Source of the DNA: JAMHWF01 sp048500255
GTDB taxonomy: Bacteria > Pseudomonadota > Gammaproteobacteria > Burkholderiales > Burkholderiaceae_C
Reading direction: 5' to 3'
DNA: 64,000 bases
Assembly: GCA_048500255.1 (NCBI GenBank)
Contig: JASNYH010000001.1
Coordinates: 1,169,084 to 1,233,083, forward strand
The position numbers and the translations under genes were made by a program. Below, in pieces: positions 45,066 through 55,835 of the stretch. Below the pieces are notes generated by a model. The model saw only the letters and a list, made by a program, of their open reading frames with translations, did no database searches and was not told where the DNA came from. Within the stretch, counting starts at the first letter, position 1, and each line of letters opens with the position of its first letter.

Positions 45066-46016
45066 ATGCAATACAAGGACTACTACGCCACGCTCGGCGT
45101 CGCGCGCGACGCCTCGGTCGACGACATCAAGCGCGCCTATCGCAAGCTGGCGCGCAAGTACCACCCCGACGTCTCCAAGGAGGCCGACGCCGAGGCGCGC
45201 TTCAAGGAGGTGGCCGAGGCCTACGAGGTGCTGCTGGACGCCGAGAAGCGCGCCGCCTACGACGAGGTCGGCCGGCGCTGGCAGCAGCGCGGCGCCGAGC
45301 CGCCGCCGGGCTGGGACGCCGGCTTCGAGTTCGGCGGTGCCGGCGACGGCTTCGACGCCGGCGACTTCGCCGCGCACAGCGACTTCTTCGAGGCGCTGTT
45401 CGGCCGCGCGGCGCGCGGCGGCGCGCGCGGCCACGGCGGCGCGACGGGGCGCAGTCGTGCGCAGGACCACCATGCCAAGGTCGCGATCGATGTCGAGGAC
45501 GCGTATCGCGGCGCGCAGCGGCGCATCGTGCTGCGCATGCCGGCGCTCGACGCGCACGGCGGCGTGACGCTGCACGAGCGCCAGATCGACGTGACGATTC
45601 CCCGCGGCGTGCGGCCCGGCCAGCACCTGCGCCTGGCCGGCCAGGGCGGCAACGGCGGCGACCTCTATCTCGAGATCGAGTTCCGGCCGCACCGGCTCTA
45701 CCGCGTCGACGAGCGCGACGTGACGCTCGAGCTGCCCGTCGCGCCGTGGGAGGCCGCGCTCGGCGCGAGCGTGACGGTGCCGCTGCCCGACGGCAGCGCC
45801 GTCGAGCTGACGGTGCCGCCGGGCTCGCAGGCCGGGCGCAAGCTGCGCCTCAAGGGCAAGGGCCTGCCGGGGCGGCCGCCGGGGGATCTGTACGCGGTGC
45901 TCGCCGTCGTGCTGCCGCCGGCCGCCGGCCAGGCGGCGCAGGAGGGCTGGCGCGCGATGGCGCGCGCCTTCCCGCGCTTCGACCCGCGCGCGGCATGGCA
46001 GGAGGACGCAGCATGA
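45066..46016 (+). CDS. cbpA: CbpA-like J-domain co-chaperone
   Basis: A 316-residue protein. J domain at about 5-70 with the HPD tripeptide (KYHPDVSKEADAEARF), Gly-rich linker (about 80-135), and C-terminal substrate-binding domains (about 140-300; VTIPRGVRPGQHLRLAGQG, GDLYLEIEF, KLRLKGKGLPG). There is no zinc finger, so this is a class II DnaJ of the CbpA type. It stimulates DnaK and can bind curved DNA. The next gene, cbpM, overlaps it (ATGA) and modulates it. The break-up of genes seen just upstream stops before this gene. Confidence 0.92.
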   Translation: MQYKDYYATLGVARDASVDDIKRAYRKLARKYHPDVSKEADAEARFKEVAEAYEVLLDAEKRAAYDEVGRRWQQRGAEPPPGWDAGFEFGGAGDGFDAGDFAAHSDFFEALFGRAARGGARGHGGATGRSRAQDHHAKVAIDVEDAYRGAQRRIVLRMPALDAHGGVTLHERQIDVTIPRGVRPGQHLRLAGQGGNGGDLYLEIEFRPHRLYRVDERDVTLELPVAPWEAALGASVTVPLPDGSAVELTVPPGSQAGRKLRLKGKGLPGRPPGDLYAVLAVVLPPAAGQAAQEGWRAMARAFPRFDPRAAWQEDAA

Positions 46017-46318
46017 CCACGACCACGACACCCGAGCCGATGCGCGCGCTGCCCGACGACGAGATCGAGTTCGACGTCGCGATGCTCGCGCGCGCCTGCC
46101 GCTGCGACGCGGAGCTCGTCGTCGCGCTGGTACACGAAGGCGTGCTGGGCGCGGCCGGCAGCGATCCGGCCGACTGGCGCTTCGAGGGCGCCGTGCTGCG
46201 GCGCGCGCGACTCGCGATCCGCCTGGCGCGCGACCTCGAGGTCAACCCCCCGGGCGTCGCGCTGGCGCTCGACCTGCTCGACGAGATCGCCGAGCTGCGC
46301 GCCGGGCTGCCGCGCTGA
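46013..46318 (+). CDS. cbpM: CbpM-like chaperone modulator
   Basis: A 101-residue protein of the CbpM/MerR-like fold, with a helix-turn-helix-like N-terminal half (FDVAMLARACRCDAELVVALV) and a C-terminal helix ending LDLLDEIAELRAGL. CbpM binds the J domain of CbpA and inhibits its co-chaperone and DNA-binding activity. Its place directly after cbpA supports the call. Translation is coupled through an ATGA overlap. Confidence 0.85.
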   Translation: MTTTTTPEPMRALPDDEIEFDVAMLARACRCDAELVVALVHEGVLGAAGSDPADWRFEGAVLRRARLAIRLARDLEVNPPGVALALDLLDEIAELRAGLPR

Positions 46319-46350
46319 CACGGCCTGCATCCTCGAATCGGGCCGCTCTC

Positions 46351-48003
46351 TTGACGACGACTCTCGCCCTGCTCCACCGCCTCGCCGCGGCCTTCGCGCT
46401 CGCCGTCGGCGCGGCGCTCGCCGTCGCCGCGCCCATCACGTCATCGCCGCCGACGACGACGCCCGCGCCGGCCTGGACCGACGCCGCCGGCCGGCCGACG
46501 CGCCAGGCCCAGGAAGCGCTCGCCACGCTCGCCGATGCCGCGTCCGACGGGCTCGATGCGCGCGACTACCGCGCCGCCGAACTCGCCGCGGCGGCCGCCG
46601 CGCTGCAGTCGGCGCCGACGCCCGACGCGGCGCGCGCTTTCGACTTCGCCCTGGACGGCGCGCTGCAGCGCTTCCTGCGCGAGTTGCACGCCGGGCGCCT
46701 CGACGCGCGCAGCGTCGGCTTTCGCGTGCCGCCGCGCGGCCAGCGGCCCGAGGCGCCGGCGCACACGGCCGACGCGCGCGCCGCCGGCCGCATCGCCGAC
46801 GCGGTGCGCGACGCGCGGCCCGCGCTGCCCCAGTACGCGGCGCTGCGCGCGCTGCTGGCGCGCTGGCGCGCCATCGCCGCCGACCCCGACGCGAGCACGC
46901 CGCTGCCCGCTGCGTTGCCGAAGAAGCAGAAGTCGATCCGCCCCGGCGACGCCTGGGACGGCGTGCCCGCGCTGCGCCGCCGCCTCGCCGCCTGGGGCGA
47001 CCTCGCGCGCGAATCGGCCGCCGAGCCGCCCTCGCCCGCCGATGCCCCCGCGGCGGTGAGCCTCTACGACGGCGCCCTCGTCGACGCCGTCCGGCGATTC
47101 CAGCAGCGCCACGGCCTGGAGGCCGACGGCGCGATCGGCCGCTCGACGCTCGCCGCGCTGCAGGTGGCGCCGGCGCAGCGCGTGCGCCAGATCGAGCTGT
47201 CGCTCGAGCGGCTGCGCTGGCTGCCGCCGCTCGATGGTCGGACCTTCGTCGCGATCAACATCCCGATGTTCCGGCTGTGGGTCGTCGACGCGGCGGCGGC
47301 GGCAGGCGGCAATGGCGCCGTGACGTCGCCGCCGCTGGCGATGAACGTCATCGTCGGGCGCGCGCTGAACACGCAGACGCCGCTGCTGTGGGACGAGATG
47401 ACGCACCTCATCGTCCGCCCGTACTGGAACGTGCCGCGCTCCATCGTGCGCAACGAGATCCTGCCGGCGCTGGCGCGCGACGCCTCGTACCTCGCGCGAA
47501 ACGAGATGGAGATCGTCGCCGGCCCCGGCGACGACGCGCGCCCCGTCGCGCCGACCGCCGACGCGATCGCGGCGCTGCGCGAAGGCAAGCTGCGCCTGCG
47601 CCAGCGCCCCGGGCCGAAGAACTCGCTCGGGCTGATCAAGTTCATGTTCCCGAACGACGACAACGTCTACATGCACGACACGCCGGCGCGCCAGCTGTTC
47701 GGCCGCGCGCGGCGCGACTTCAGCCACGGCTGCGTGCGCCTCGAGCGCCCGCTCGACCTCGCGCAGTGGGTGCTGCGCGACCAGCAACCCGAATGGACGC
47801 GCGAGCACATCGCCGAGGCGATGCAGGGCACGCGCACGCTGCGGATCGACCTGAAGCAGCCGCTGCCCGTGCTGCTGTACTACACGACCGTCGTCGCACC
47901 CGGCGACGGCAGCGCCGGCTGGTTCGCCGATGACATCTATCGGCACGACGCGCGGCTGGAGCGGGCGTTGGCGCAGCGTCAGGGCCGCATCGCGACCCGG
48001 TGA
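46351..48003 (+). CDS. YcbB-type L,D-transpeptidase
   Basis: A 550-residue exported protein starting with TTG. Signal peptide at about 1-30, a helical domain (about 40-170), a peptidoglycan-binding domain (about 225-275; AVRRFQQRHGLEADGAIG), and a YkuD catalytic domain (about 290-480) with MHDTPARQLF and the catalytic SHGCVRLE. It forms 3-3 crosslinks in peptidoglycan and can bypass penicillin-sensitive enzymes. The gene is convergent with a YcbK-like protein gene, the same pairing as ycbB-ycbK in E. coli. Confidence 0.9.
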   Translation: MTTTLALLHRLAAAFALAVGAALAVAAPITSSPPTTTPAPAWTDAAGRPTRQAQEALATLADAASDGLDARDYRAAELAAAAAALQSAPTPDAARAFDFALDGALQRFLRELHAGRLDARSVGFRVPPRGQRPEAPAHTADARAAGRIADAVRDARPALPQYAALRALLARWRAIAADPDASTPLPAALPKKQKSIRPGDAWDGVPALRRRLAAWGDLARESAAEPPSPADAPAAVSLYDGALVDAVRRFQQRHGLEADGAIGRSTLAALQVAPAQRVRQIELSLERLRWLPPLDGRTFVAINIPMFRLWVVDAAAAAGGNGAVTSPPLAMNVIVGRALNTQTPLLWDEMTHLIVRPYWNVPRSIVRNEILPALARDASYLARNEMEIVAGPGDDARPVAPTADAIAALREGKLRLRQRPGPKNSLGLIKFMFPNDDNVYMHDTPARQLFGRARRDFSHGCVRLERPLDLAQWVLRDQQPEWTREHIAEAMQGTRTLRIDLKQPLPVLLYYTTVVAPGDGSAGWFADDIYRHDARLERALAQRQGRIATR

Positions 48004-48037
48004 GCGGCGGCGCGCGCGGCGCCGTGGCCCGGTCGGC

Positions 48038-48580
48038 CTACCAGGCGCGCACGCGCCCGGTGTCGACGTGCACGAAGTTCGAGCCCGGGTAGTAGCCGAC
48101 GCCGCCGATGCGCTGGGCCAGCGCCGTGTCGCGCAGCGCGGCCAGCGGCACGTCGGCGAGACGGATGTCGATCGCTTGGCCCGTCATGTGCAGACTGCGC
48201 GTCGCCACACCGCGGCTCCTGCCGCGCAGCATGTCGTTGGTGGCGGGCGAGCGGTAGCCCGAGATGATCTGGAACGGCCGCTGCGTGCCGGTGGCCTGCG
48301 CGAGGCGGTGCAGCAGGTCGAGCAGCTGGGGGTCCATCGCGCCGACGGTGCCGGTGCGGAAGTCGCGCAGCAGCCGGTTCGCCGCGTCGAGGGCATCGGG
48401 CAGGTAATGGCCGGCGCTGAAGTACTCGAGCTCGAGCCGTTCGCCGGTGTGCAGGTGGTCGAAGCGCAGCACGCGCGGCGCCGCGGCGGCAGCGCGCGCC
48501 TGGCGCGACGCGGCGGCCAGCGGTACGGCGGCTGCGGCAGCGATTGCGGCGACGAAGCCGCGGCGGGAAACTCGGGTCAT
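48038..48580 (-). CDS. YcbK/DUF882-family peptidase-like protein with Tat signal
   Basis: A 180-residue protein with a twin-arginine signal (SRRGFVAAIAAAAA, about 5-18). The DUF882/peptidase M15 fold shows SGYRSPATNDML, the metal-binding SLHMTGQAIDIRL (H and D ligands) and FVHVDTG near the C-terminus. It is expected to act on peptidoglycan in the periplasm as a zinc peptidase. It faces the L,D-transpeptidase gene. Export by Tat implies folding, probably with metal, in the cytoplasm. Confidence 0.88.
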   Translation of the reverse strand: MTRVSRRGFVAAIAAAAAVPLAAASRQARAAAAAPRVLRFDHLHTGERLELEYFSAGHYLPDALDAANRLLRDFRTGTVGAMDPQLLDLLHRLAQATGTQRPFQIISGYRSPATNDMLRGRSRGVATRSLHMTGQAIDIRLADVPLAALRDTALAQRIGGVGYYPGSNFVHVDTGRVRAW

Positions 48581-48641
48581 CGGCAGACGGCGGACATTCC
48601 TGACGGGCGCATCCTAGCCGAGCCGGCAATACCCGCCCGTT

Positions 48642-48887
48642 TCAATCGGTGACACCCCGCCCGAGCAGGTACGCCGCGATGTCATCGATCGACACCAGCT
48701 TCGCGTAGTCGGCCTCGGGGATGTCGACGTGGAAGCGCCGGTGGAAGCCGACGATCACGTTGAGCCAGTCCATCGAGTCGAGGTCGACCTGGTCGCGCAG
48801 CGGCCGGGCGGCGTCGAGCTCGGACTCGTCGACCTCGGGCGCGATGGTGCGGATCACGGCGACGATGGCGTGGCGCAAGTCGTTCAT
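48642..48887 (-). CDS. Acyl carrier protein at the end of a dehydrogenase operon
   Basis: An 81-residue protein with the acyl carrier fold. The phosphopantetheine serine is in LDSMDWLNVIVGFHRRF (about residue 39), where DSL of typical AcpP is replaced by DSMDW. The protein is less acidic than AcpP. It lies 19 bases after an E2 acyltransferase gene, suggesting a specialised carrier that could accept an acyl group from this dehydrogenase complex or from the acyl-CoA synthetase in the operon. That role is inference. Confidence 0.85.
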   Translation of the reverse strand: MNDLRHAIVAVIRTIAPEVDESELDAARPLRDQVDLDSMDWLNVIVGFHRRFHVDIPEADYAKLVSIDDIAAYLLGRGVTD

Positions 48888-48906
48888 GGCGTGGCGGGGC
48901 TCCGGT

Positions 48907-50127
48907 TCACAGCGATTCGGGCTGCTGCAGCAGCTCGCGCACGCGGGCGAGGAACAGCGCGCCGCGGTGGCCGTCGCTGACGCGGTGATCGGCCGCCAAG
49001 CTGGCGACGACGGTGGGCATCGCGACGACCTGGCCGCCCTCGACCCAGGGCCGCTCGGCGACGCGGCCGAAGCCCACGAGCGCGACCTGCGGCGGATAGA
49101 TGACGCCCTGCACGCTGTCGCTGCCCTGGTCGCCGAGGTTGGTGACGGTGATCGTCGGATCCGACATCTCGGAGCTGCGCAGACTGCCGGCGCGACAGCG
49201 CTGCACCAGGTCGGCCAGCTCGCGCATCAGTTGCGGCAGCGGCTTGTCGGCGGCGTCGTGCAGCGCCGGCGCGATCAGCCCGCCCTGGCGCAGCGAGATC
49301 GCGACGCCGACGTGCGCCGCCGCGCCGGGCCGGAACGCGCCGTCGACGAACGTACCGTTCATCTCGGGATAGACGCGCACGGCCCGCGCGACGGCCTTGA
49401 TCAGCAGCACCGCGGGCAGCAGCCGCTCCGTCACCGGGCGCTCGGCGTTCGCTTGCGCGAGCCAGTCGAGCGCGCGGCGCATCGGTATCGTCTCGGCGAG
49501 GTAGTAGTGCGGGATTTCGCGCTTGGAGCGGCTCATCGCGGCGGCGATGGCGCGGCGCATCTGTGCGAGCTTGTCGGCGGGGGTGGCGGCAGCCGGCGGC
49601 GCGGCGGGCGCGGGAGCCGCGGCAGCAGCGGCGGCGCGCTCGACGTCGTCGCGCGTGACGGCGCCGTCGGGTCCCGTGCCGGCGAGCCCGGCGACGTCGA
49701 CGCCCAGCTCGGCGGCGCGCTTGCGCGCGGCGGGCGACACGCGAGCACGCGTGGCCGGCGCGGCGGGCGCCGTGCGTGCGGCGGCAGCAGGTGCAGCACC
49801 CGCTGCCGACGCAGCCGCGCCAGCCGCGGCCGGCACCTTCGCCTTCGCCGCCTTCGCGGCCTTGCGCGGTGCCGCTGGCGGCGCCGTCTCGCCCGGCGCG
49901 AGCAGCGTCGCCATCACCGTGCCCACGGCGATCGTCTCGCCGATCGGCGTGATCAGCTCGTGCACGGTGCCGTCGCACCAGATCTCGACGTCGACCGCCG
50001 CCTTCGACGTGTCGACGACGGCGACGACGGCGCCCTTCTTCACCGCCTGTCCAGGCGCGACGCGCCACTCGAGCAGCTTGCCCTCGTCCATGTCGGCGCC
50101 GAGCGACGGCAGCTTGAACTCGATCAT
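48907..50127 (-). CDS. Dihydrolipoamide acyltransferase (E2) of a 2-oxoacid dehydrogenase complex
   Basis: A 406-residue protein. One lipoyl domain (about 1-75; lysine in VDTSKAAVDVEI), an Ala/Pro linker, a peripheral-subunit-binding domain (about 120-155; VSPAARKRAAELGVDV), and the catalytic domain (about 180-405; motif AADHRVSDG). It moves the acyl group from lipoamide to CoA. It lies 4 bases after the E1 beta gene. No E3 gene is in the operon, so E3 must be supplied from elsewhere. Confidence 0.92.
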   Translation of the reverse strand: MIEFKLPSLGADMDEGKLLEWRVAPGQAVKKGAVVAVVDTSKAAVDVEIWCDGTVHELITPIGETIAVGTVMATLLAPGETAPPAAPRKAAKAAKAKVPAAAGAAASAAGAAPAAAARTAPAAPATRARVSPAARKRAAELGVDVAGLAGTGPDGAVTRDDVERAAAAAAAPAPAAPPAAATPADKLAQMRRAIAAAMSRSKREIPHYYLAETIPMRRALDWLAQANAERPVTERLLPAVLLIKAVARAVRVYPEMNGTFVDGAFRPGAAAHVGVAISLRQGGLIAPALHDAADKPLPQLMRELADLVQRCRAGSLRSSEMSDPTITVTNLGDQGSDSVQGVIYPPQVALVGFGRVAERPWVEGGQVVAMPTVVASLAADHRVSDGHRGALFLARVRELLQQPESL

Positions 50128-50131
50128 GGCG

Positions 50132-51115
50132 TCAGCGGTTCCCCATCAGCCTCGTCACGGCGTCGACGATCTTGGCCGGCTGCGGCAGCGCAGCCTCCTC
50201 GAGGTGCCTGGCATACGGGATCGGCACCTCCTCGCTGCACACGCGCGCCGGCGGCGCATCGAGGTCGTAGAGCGCCTCTTCGGCGGCGCGCGCCACGATC
50301 TCGGCGGCGAGGCTGCCGCTGCGCCAGCCCTCGTCGACGACGACGATGCGGCGCGTCTTGCGCAGCGACGCCAGCACGGCGTCGATGTCGAGCGGGCGCA
50401 GCACGCGCAGGTCGACGACTTCGGCGTCGATGCGGTGCGCCTCGGCGAGCGTGCGCGCCGCGGCGAGCGCCTTCGGCAGGCTGCCGCCGTAGGTGACGAT
50501 CGTCACGTCGGCGCCGGCGCGGCGCACGGCGGCGTGTGCGATGTCGTCGGTGAACGCATCGGGCAGCTCGCCCTCGCTGTTGTAGAGCTGTGCGTGCTCG
50601 AAGATCACGACCGGGTCGGGCGACTCGAGCGCCGGCCACAGCATGCCGCGCGCATCTTCCACCGTCGCCGGCGCGAGCACGCGCAGGCCCGGCACGTGGG
50701 CGTACCAGTTCTCGAGGCTGTGCGAATGCTGCGCGGCGAGCTGGCGGCCCGCGCCGGTGGCCATGCGGATCACGACGGGCACGTGGAACTGGCCGCCCGA
50801 CATGTGGCGCAGCGCCGCCGCCGTGTTGACGATGGCGTCGAGCGCGAGCAGGCTGAAGTTGACCGTCATGATCTCGACGATCGGCTTCAAGCCCCCGAGC
50901 GCCGCGCCGATGCCCGCGCCGGCGAAGCCCAGCTCCGACAGCGGCGCATCGCGCACGCGCAGCGGGCCGAACTCGTCGAGCAGCCCCTTGCTGACGGCAT
51001 AGCTGCCGCCGTAGCGGCCGACGTCCTCGCCGATCAGCAGCACGCGCTGGTCGCGCGCGAGCGCGTCGCGGTGCGCGTCGCGCAGCGCTTCGCGGTACGA
51101 GACCTTGCGACTCAT
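50132..51115 (-). CDS. 2-oxoacid dehydrogenase E1 component, beta subunit
   Basis: A 327-residue protein of the transketolase-like pyrimidine-binding family: SYREALRDAHRDALARD, LLIGEDVGRYGG, LSELGFAGAGIGAALGG, VVIRMATGAG and the C-terminal VVDEGWRSGSLAAEI. It forms an alpha2beta2 E1 with the product of the next upstream gene. Pyruvate, acetoin or branched-chain oxoacid are possible substrates; sequence alone does not decide. Its ATG overlaps the alpha subunit stop. Confidence 0.93.
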   Translation of the reverse strand: MSRKVSYREALRDAHRDALARDQRVLLIGEDVGRYGGSYAVSKGLLDEFGPLRVRDAPLSELGFAGAGIGAALGGLKPIVEIMTVNFSLLALDAIVNTAAALRHMSGGQFHVPVVIRMATGAGRQLAAQHSHSLENWYAHVPGLRVLAPATVEDARGMLWPALESPDPVVIFEHAQLYNSEGELPDAFTDDIAHAAVRRAGADVTIVTYGGSLPKALAAARTLAEAHRIDAEVVDLRVLRPLDIDAVLASLRKTRRIVVVDEGWRSGSLAAEIVARAAEEALYDLDAPPARVCSEEVPIPYARHLEEAALPQPAKIVDAVTRLMGNR

Positions 51116-52148
51116 GCCGTCACGTCCTTCGCGAGGTCTTCCACCGCCTCCCACGAGCCGGCCTCGGCGAACGCCACGGCGCGCTCGACCTCGGCCTGCG
51201 CCTGCGCATCGAGCGCGAGGAACTGCTCTTCCGTCAGCAGGCCCTGCGCCTTCAGCCGCGCCGTGAAGTTGTGGATCGGCCCGCGCTCCTTCCACTGCTC
51301 GACCTCGGCCTTGTCGCGGTACAGCTCGGGGTCGAACATCGAATGCGCGCGGAACCGATAGGTGCGCAGCTCGACGAAGACGGGCCGCGACGCCGAGCGC
51401 ACGTCGGCCGCCGCCGAGCGCACCGCCTCGTGCACCGCCGTCACGTCCATGCCGTCCACGCTGCGCGCGTCGACGCCGTAGGCGCGCGCCTTGGCGCACA
51501 GGTCGGTCTGCGACTCGGTGCGCTCGATCGCGCTGCCCATCGCATAGAGGTTGTTCTCGCACAGCCACAGCACCGGCAGCTGCCACAGCGCGGCCAGGTT
51601 CATCGCCTCGTGGAAGGCGCCCTCGGCGACCGCGCCCTCGCCGAAGAAGCAGGCCGTGATGCGCGACTCGTGCAGCTGGCGCGAAGCCAGCGCGAGGCCG
51701 GCCGCGAGCGGCAGCCCGCCGCCGACGATGGCGTTGCCACCGTAGAAGCGCGCCGCCGCGTCGAACAGGTGCATCGAGCCGCCGCGCCCGCGCGAGCAAC
51801 CCTCCCGGCGGCCGTACATCTCGGCCATGATGCGGTCCATGCTCACGCCCGCGAGCAGCGCGTGGCCGTGCTCGCGGTACGTCGCGACGACGTTGTCGTC
51901 ATCGGCCAGCGCGGCGAGCGCGCCGGCGGCCACCGCCTCCTCGCCGACGTAGAGGTGCAGAAAGCCGCGGATCTTGCCGGCGCCGTAGAGCTCGGCGCAC
52001 TTCTCCTCCATGCGCCGGATGCGCAGCATGTCGTGCAGCAGGCGCAGCGGCAGCGGCGATGCCGGGTTCGCGGGCGGCGGTTCGGCCGGCACGAGCGTCG
52101 GGTATTCGCCGTTGCCGCCGCGGGCCGGCGCGCGGCGTCGCGTGCGCG

Positions 52149-52152
<4 letters not shown>
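51112..52152 (-). CDS. 2-oxoacid dehydrogenase E1 component, alpha subunit
   Basis: A 346-residue thiamine-diphosphate enzyme subunit. Conserved pieces are LRIRRMEEKCAELYGAGKI, GFLHLYVGEEAVAAG, YREHGHALLAG, GGSMHLFD, the TPP motif beginning GEGAVAEGAFHEAMN and ending with CENN, and YRFRAHSMFDPE. It decarboxylates a 2-oxoacid. The start is GTG at 52152, overlapping the stop of the acyl-CoA synthetase gene (GTGA). The first 30 residues are a proline-rich extension not expected in the family. Confidence 0.93.
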
Positions 52153-53936
<1,784 letters not shown>

Positions 53937-53965
53937 CGCGTCGGCCCTCGTCGCGGGCGCTGCCG

Positions 53966-54298
53966 TCAACCGGCGGCCGGCTGGTGCTTGACCTCGCCGA
54001 CGCGGCGCGCCTCGATGATGCGGCGCTTCATGTCGTCGAAGGCGTCGCGCAGCGCCACGTAGGCGTCTTCGTGCTCGGCGCGGTTCACGCACAGCTCGCG
54101 CCCGGGCAGGCTGACGTCGATGCGCACCTGGAAGGGGCGGCCCTGGTGCTGGTGCTTCTGCGCCTGTTCGACGACGACGCGGCACGACATGATGTCGGGG
54201 TGGAACTCGTCGAGCTTGAGAGCCTTCTTCTCGGCGGCGGCCTCGAGCGCCGGCGAGGCTTCCATGCCGTGGAAGACGATCTGCAGCGGTAGCTTCAT
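53966..54298 (-). CDS. Short ribosome hibernation factor (HPF/RaiA family)
   Basis: A 110-residue protein with the S30AE fold: LQIVFHGMEASPALEAAAEKK (start), a middle beta strand PFQVRIDVSLPG, and a basic helix DAYVALRDAFDDMKRRI. It binds 30S ribosomes and silences translation in stressed or starved cells. The first 90 residues match the domain; there is no long C-terminal dimerisation extension, so it is the short form. It is the second gene of an operon under a FNR-type promoter. Confidence 0.87.
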   Translation of the reverse strand: MKLPLQIVFHGMEASPALEAAAEKKALKLDEFHPDIMSCRVVVEQAQKHQHQGRPFQVRIDVSLPGRELCVNRAEHEDAYVALRDAFDDMKRRIIEARRVGEVKHQPAAG

Positions 54299-54302
54299 GC
54301 GG

Positions 54303-54653
54303 TCAGTCCTGAGAGATGCGCAACGTCGTCGCCTCGGCGGGCGCGCCGGTGTCGGGGTCGATCCATTCGGCGATGCCGATCTCCTGCTCGGCTTCGGCCA
54401 GCGTCTCGCCGGGCTCGAGGCTCTCGTCGCCGGCGGGCGCCGCGTCCATGTCGGCCAGCGCATCGTCGACGTTGTCGAACGGGCCGAACTCCTGATGGCC
54501 GTCGAAGGCCAGCCAGTAGTAGCCGTCCGGGTGCTCGACGATGCGCGCCAGGCGCTCGTCGGCGGCCAGGGCATCGGGCGCCGCCGGCGGCGAGACCGGT
54601 GCGGGGCAATGCGGCTCGGGTATCGGGATCGGGTTCATCGTGCTGCCGTTCAT
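54303..54653 (-). CDS. Conserved-looking hypothetical protein
   Basis: A 116-residue acidic protein. It has a proline-rich N-terminus (about 1-25), a compact core with HPDGYYWLAFDGHQEFGPFD (about 41-60), and an acidic tail containing EQEIGIAEWIDPDTGAP. No enzyme motif is seen. The start is either the ATG at 54653 or the ATG at 54638. It is the first gene of the hibernation factor / acyl-CoA / dehydrogenase operon. Function unknown. Confidence 0.7.
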   Translation of the reverse strand: MNGSTMNPIPIPEPHCPAPVSPPAAPDALAADERLARIVEHPDGYYWLAFDGHQEFGPFDNVDDALADMDAAPAGDESLEPGETLAEAEQEIGIAEWIDPDTGAPAEATTLRISQD

Positions 54654-54671
54654 GGATCGATTCGGGCTTGC

Positions 54672-54712
54672 ATCTTCCCGCCGCGGCCCGCGCGTGCCTT
54701 GCGCGGCGTCAA
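54672..54712 (-). promoter_or_regulatory. FNR-type promoter of the hibernation factor and dehydrogenase operon
   Basis: On the minus strand TTGACGCCGCGCAA at 54712-54699 is followed by GAAGAT at 54677-54672, 35 bases after the first base. Transcription should start near 54664, eleven bases before the ATG at 54653. The -10 is weaker than in the other promoters of this group. Confidence 0.6.
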
Positions 54713-54739
54713 GCCGCGTGCGAATCGCGCGCCCGCGGC

Positions 54740-55699
54740 TCAGCCGGCGACGCCGAGGAAGGTGTCGAGCGAACGCAAGTCGAGCTCGGCCACCGTCTGC
54801 CGAGCCAGCGCCTCGAGCGCCTGCGCCGCCTTGGGCGTCGCGACGTCGATGCCGAGCGCGGCGTCGGTCGGCCAGGCGGCGTCGATGCGACGGTAGCGGC
54901 GACCGAGCCGGTCTTCCATCATGGCCTGCACGTGCTGCTGCTGCACCGACACCAGCGTCAGCAGCAGCCGGCCGTCGGCCAGCCAGTCGACGGCGCCGTC
55001 GGCGGTGCCGACGCCGCCGCTGGGGCGGTAGCCGACGGTCGCGGTGCCGATCGACAGCATCGAGATGCGCTCGAGGTCGACGCGCATGAAGTGCTCGGCC
55101 TCGTGCAGCGCGACCTGGTCGGGCGCGACGGCGAACAGGCCGCCGTCGGCGTAGAGCTCGCCGCCGATCTGCACCGACGGGAAGTAGGCCGGCGCGGCGC
55201 TCGTCGCCATCGCCACGTCGACGGCACGCACCGTCTCGTCGCCGCGCGACGCTGCGACGTGCGGCGTCTTGAACACCTTCGTCAGGCTGCGCGTCACGTT
55301 GACGGCCGGCACGACGACGTCGTGGCGCGCCTCGGCGAGCGTGCGCGTGCCCAGCTCGCGCGCCAGCAGCGCACGCAGCGAGTCGCCGCTGTACTTGGGG
55401 CCGAGGATGGAGCGGCTCATGTCGAGCATGCGTCCGACCGTGCCGTTGGGCAGGCCGCGGCGCGAGAACACCTCGCTGCCGTGCTCGACGAACAGATCGA
55501 CCAGCTTGGGCATCGGCACCTCGTAGGCCAGCGCGACGGCCAGGATCCCGCCGACGGAGGTGCCGGCGATGAGGTCGAAGCGCTTGCCCAGCGGCACGCC
55601 GTAGCGCGCCTCGAGCGCCGACAGCACGGTCGCCGTGTACAGCCCCAGGTAGCCGCCACCGGCCAGGGCCAGGATCCGGAACGGCTTGTTCGTCGCCAT
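54740..55699 (-). CDS. Patatin-like phospholipase
   Basis: A 319-residue soluble protein of the patatin family. The oxyanion loop is LALAGGGYLGLY (about 10-20), the nucleophile serine is in GTSVGG (about 46-51), and the catalytic Asp is in YADGG (about 183-187). It hydrolyses acyl esters of lipids. The fold resembles bacterial patatins used in signalling or defence (CapV type), but no cyclic-nucleotide synthase lies nearby. The predicted transcription start falls on the ATG at 55699, so the message may be leaderless. Confidence 0.9.
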   Translation of the reverse strand: MATNKPFRILALAGGGYLGLYTATVLSALEARYGVPLGKRFDLIAGTSVGGILAVALAYEVPMPKLVDLFVEHGSEVFSRRGLPNGTVGRMLDMSRSILGPKYSGDSLRALLARELGTRTLAEARHDVVVPAVNVTRSLTKVFKTPHVAASRGDETVRAVDVAMATSAAPAYFPSVQIGGELYADGGLFAVAPDQVALHEAEHFMRVDLERISMLSIGTATVGYRPSGGVGTADGAVDWLADGRLLLTLVSVQQQHVQAMMEDRLGRRYRRIDAAWPTDAALGIDVATPKAAQALEALARQTVAELDLRSLDTFLGVAG

Positions 55700-55706
55700 G
55701 GCCGCC

Positions 55707-55747
55707 AGTGTCGGCGATGACTGCGGCGCGCGCTTGACGCCGCGCAG
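55707..55747 (-). promoter_or_regulatory. FNR-type promoter of the patatin gene
   Basis: On the minus strand CTGCGCGGCGTCAA at 55747-55734 has a good right half (GTCAA) and a poor left half. GACACT lies at 55712-55707, 35 bases after the first base. The predicted start of transcription is 55699, the A of the ATG. Confidence 0.5.
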
Positions 55748-55758
55748 ACGGCACGGCC

Positions 55759-55799
55759 TTGACGGTCGTCAACACCGGCGGCGCGTCACGGCGTAGATT
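55759..55799 (+). promoter_or_regulatory. FNR-type promoter of the FadD gene
   Basis: TTGACGGTCGTCAA at 55759-55772 is a perfect palindromic site (TTGAC-N4-GTCAA). TAGATT at 55794-55799 starts exactly 35 bases after its first base. The transcript should begin at 55807, leaving a 29-base leader. Confidence 0.8.
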
Positions 55800-55835
55800 G
55801 CGCCCATCGCGGCAGTACTGGAGCGAGACACGACG

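Noticed and set aside
54740..55699. Patatin as the effector of a CBASS defence system
   Set aside because: No cyclic-nucleotide synthase, HORMA/TRIP13 or Cap genes are in the flanks; the neighbours are fatty-acid and stress genes.
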